The notes under the pieces were generated by a model, which saw only the letters and a program-made list of their open reading frames with translations, was not told the origin of the DNA and ran no database searches. A program made the position numbers and the translations under genes. Shown here piece by piece: positions 61,651-61,653 of a DNA stretch of 61,653 bases (positions within the stretch are counted from its first letter, which is position 1; every line of letters begins with the position of its first letter). The stretch is from SIG587 sp045531585 (GTDB lineage: Bacteria; Bacillota; Clostridia; Oscillospirales; Acutalibacteraceae): the NCBI GenBank assembly GCA_045531585.1, contig JAZSEH010000057.1, positions 1-61,653 of the forward strand. The letters run 5' to 3'.

Positions 61651-61653
61651 TAA
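61585..61653. repeat. 69-bp terminal direct repeat, right copy
   Basis: Identical to bases 1-69. Confidence 0.9.

Noticed and set aside
1..61653. Circular plasmid or phage, suggested by identical ends
   Set aside because: No replication, partition, mobilisation or phage genes. Many single-copy chromosomal genes are present.
1..61653. CRISPR array, tRNA or rRNA genes, insertion sequences
   Set aside because: I looked for regularly spaced repeats, T-loop strings and transposase motifs and found none.

Overview
The window reads as chromosomal DNA of a low-to-mid GC, spore-forming, anaerobic Clostridia (Bacillota), most likely an uncultured gut Oscillospiraceae/Ruminococcaceae-type organism. 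The basis is class-typical gene content: a sodium-pumping decarboxylase operon, an hprK-murB-whiA-dnaE-pfkA block, a GerA-type spore germination operon, a SpoIIQ-like M23 protein and strong purine-rich ribosome binding sites. Near-consensus sigma-A promoters (TTGNNN-N17-TATAAT) stand in front of many operons. I saw no tRNA, rRNA, insertion sequence, phage or CRISPR feature. The first and last 69 bases are identical, so the contig breaks inside a hairpin-rich intergenic repeat. The many single-copy core genes argue against a plasmid.

Layout. 1-4.0 kb: polyprenyl-phosphate sugar transferase, nucleotidyltransferase, glutamate dehydrogenase. 4.2-6.7 kb (minus): ECF substrate-binding membrane protein, class II fructose-bisphosphate aldolase, CAT-like acyltransferase with a changed catalytic motif. 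6.8-10.3 kb: sodium pump operon gamma, biotin carrier, beta, alpha. 10.5-15.4 kb: EamA exporter, Gfo/Idh dehydrogenase, ribosomal protein L28, HAD phosphatase, MFS transporter, dCMP deaminase. 15.5-21.1 kb: pseudouridine synthase, RadC, D,D-carboxypeptidase, Pgi, a P-loop protein, cyclophilin. 21.2-24.7 kb: deoxynucleoside salvage operon deoC-deoB-cdd-pdp. 24.7-26.8 kb (minus): N-acetylglucosamine catabolism, nagA plus a nagB-type gene, under a promoter with a 40-bp palindromic operator. 27.1 kb: SpoIIQ-like peptidase. 28-35.5 kb (minus): ychF, a small membrane protein, alr, yhaO-like, yhaN-like, FAD oxidoreductase.

35.6-43.9 kb: hprK, ROK glucokinase, murB, whiA, dnaE, pfkA, lacking the rapZ and yvcK genes usually found between murB and whiA. 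43.9-49.6 kb: an orphan HprK/PEPCK-like P-loop protein with a soluble S24/S26 peptidase-like partner, then an AraC regulator and rhaB-rhaA-rhaD for L-rhamnose. 49.7-56.3 kb: AI-2E transporter, a two-gene unit with a SpoIID-like/peptidoglycan-binding protein, and the convergent gerA-gerC-gerB operon. 56.4-59.6 kb (minus): guaB, rsmD, coaD, coiled-coil protein. 59.8-61.5 kb: rpsB-tsf.

The genes describe a sugar and amino-acid fermenter. Hexose phosphates (Pgi, PfkA, Fba, glucokinase), amino sugars, deoxyribose and rhamnose feed glycolysis, carbon flow is probably sensed by HprK, and a Na+ gradient is made by decarboxylation. The most unusual signal is non-coding. A modular hairpin element occurs four times, always 11-18 nt after a stop codon and always in the sense direction of that gene. 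Separate hairpin structures follow gdhA, follow dcd, and lie at the contig ends.
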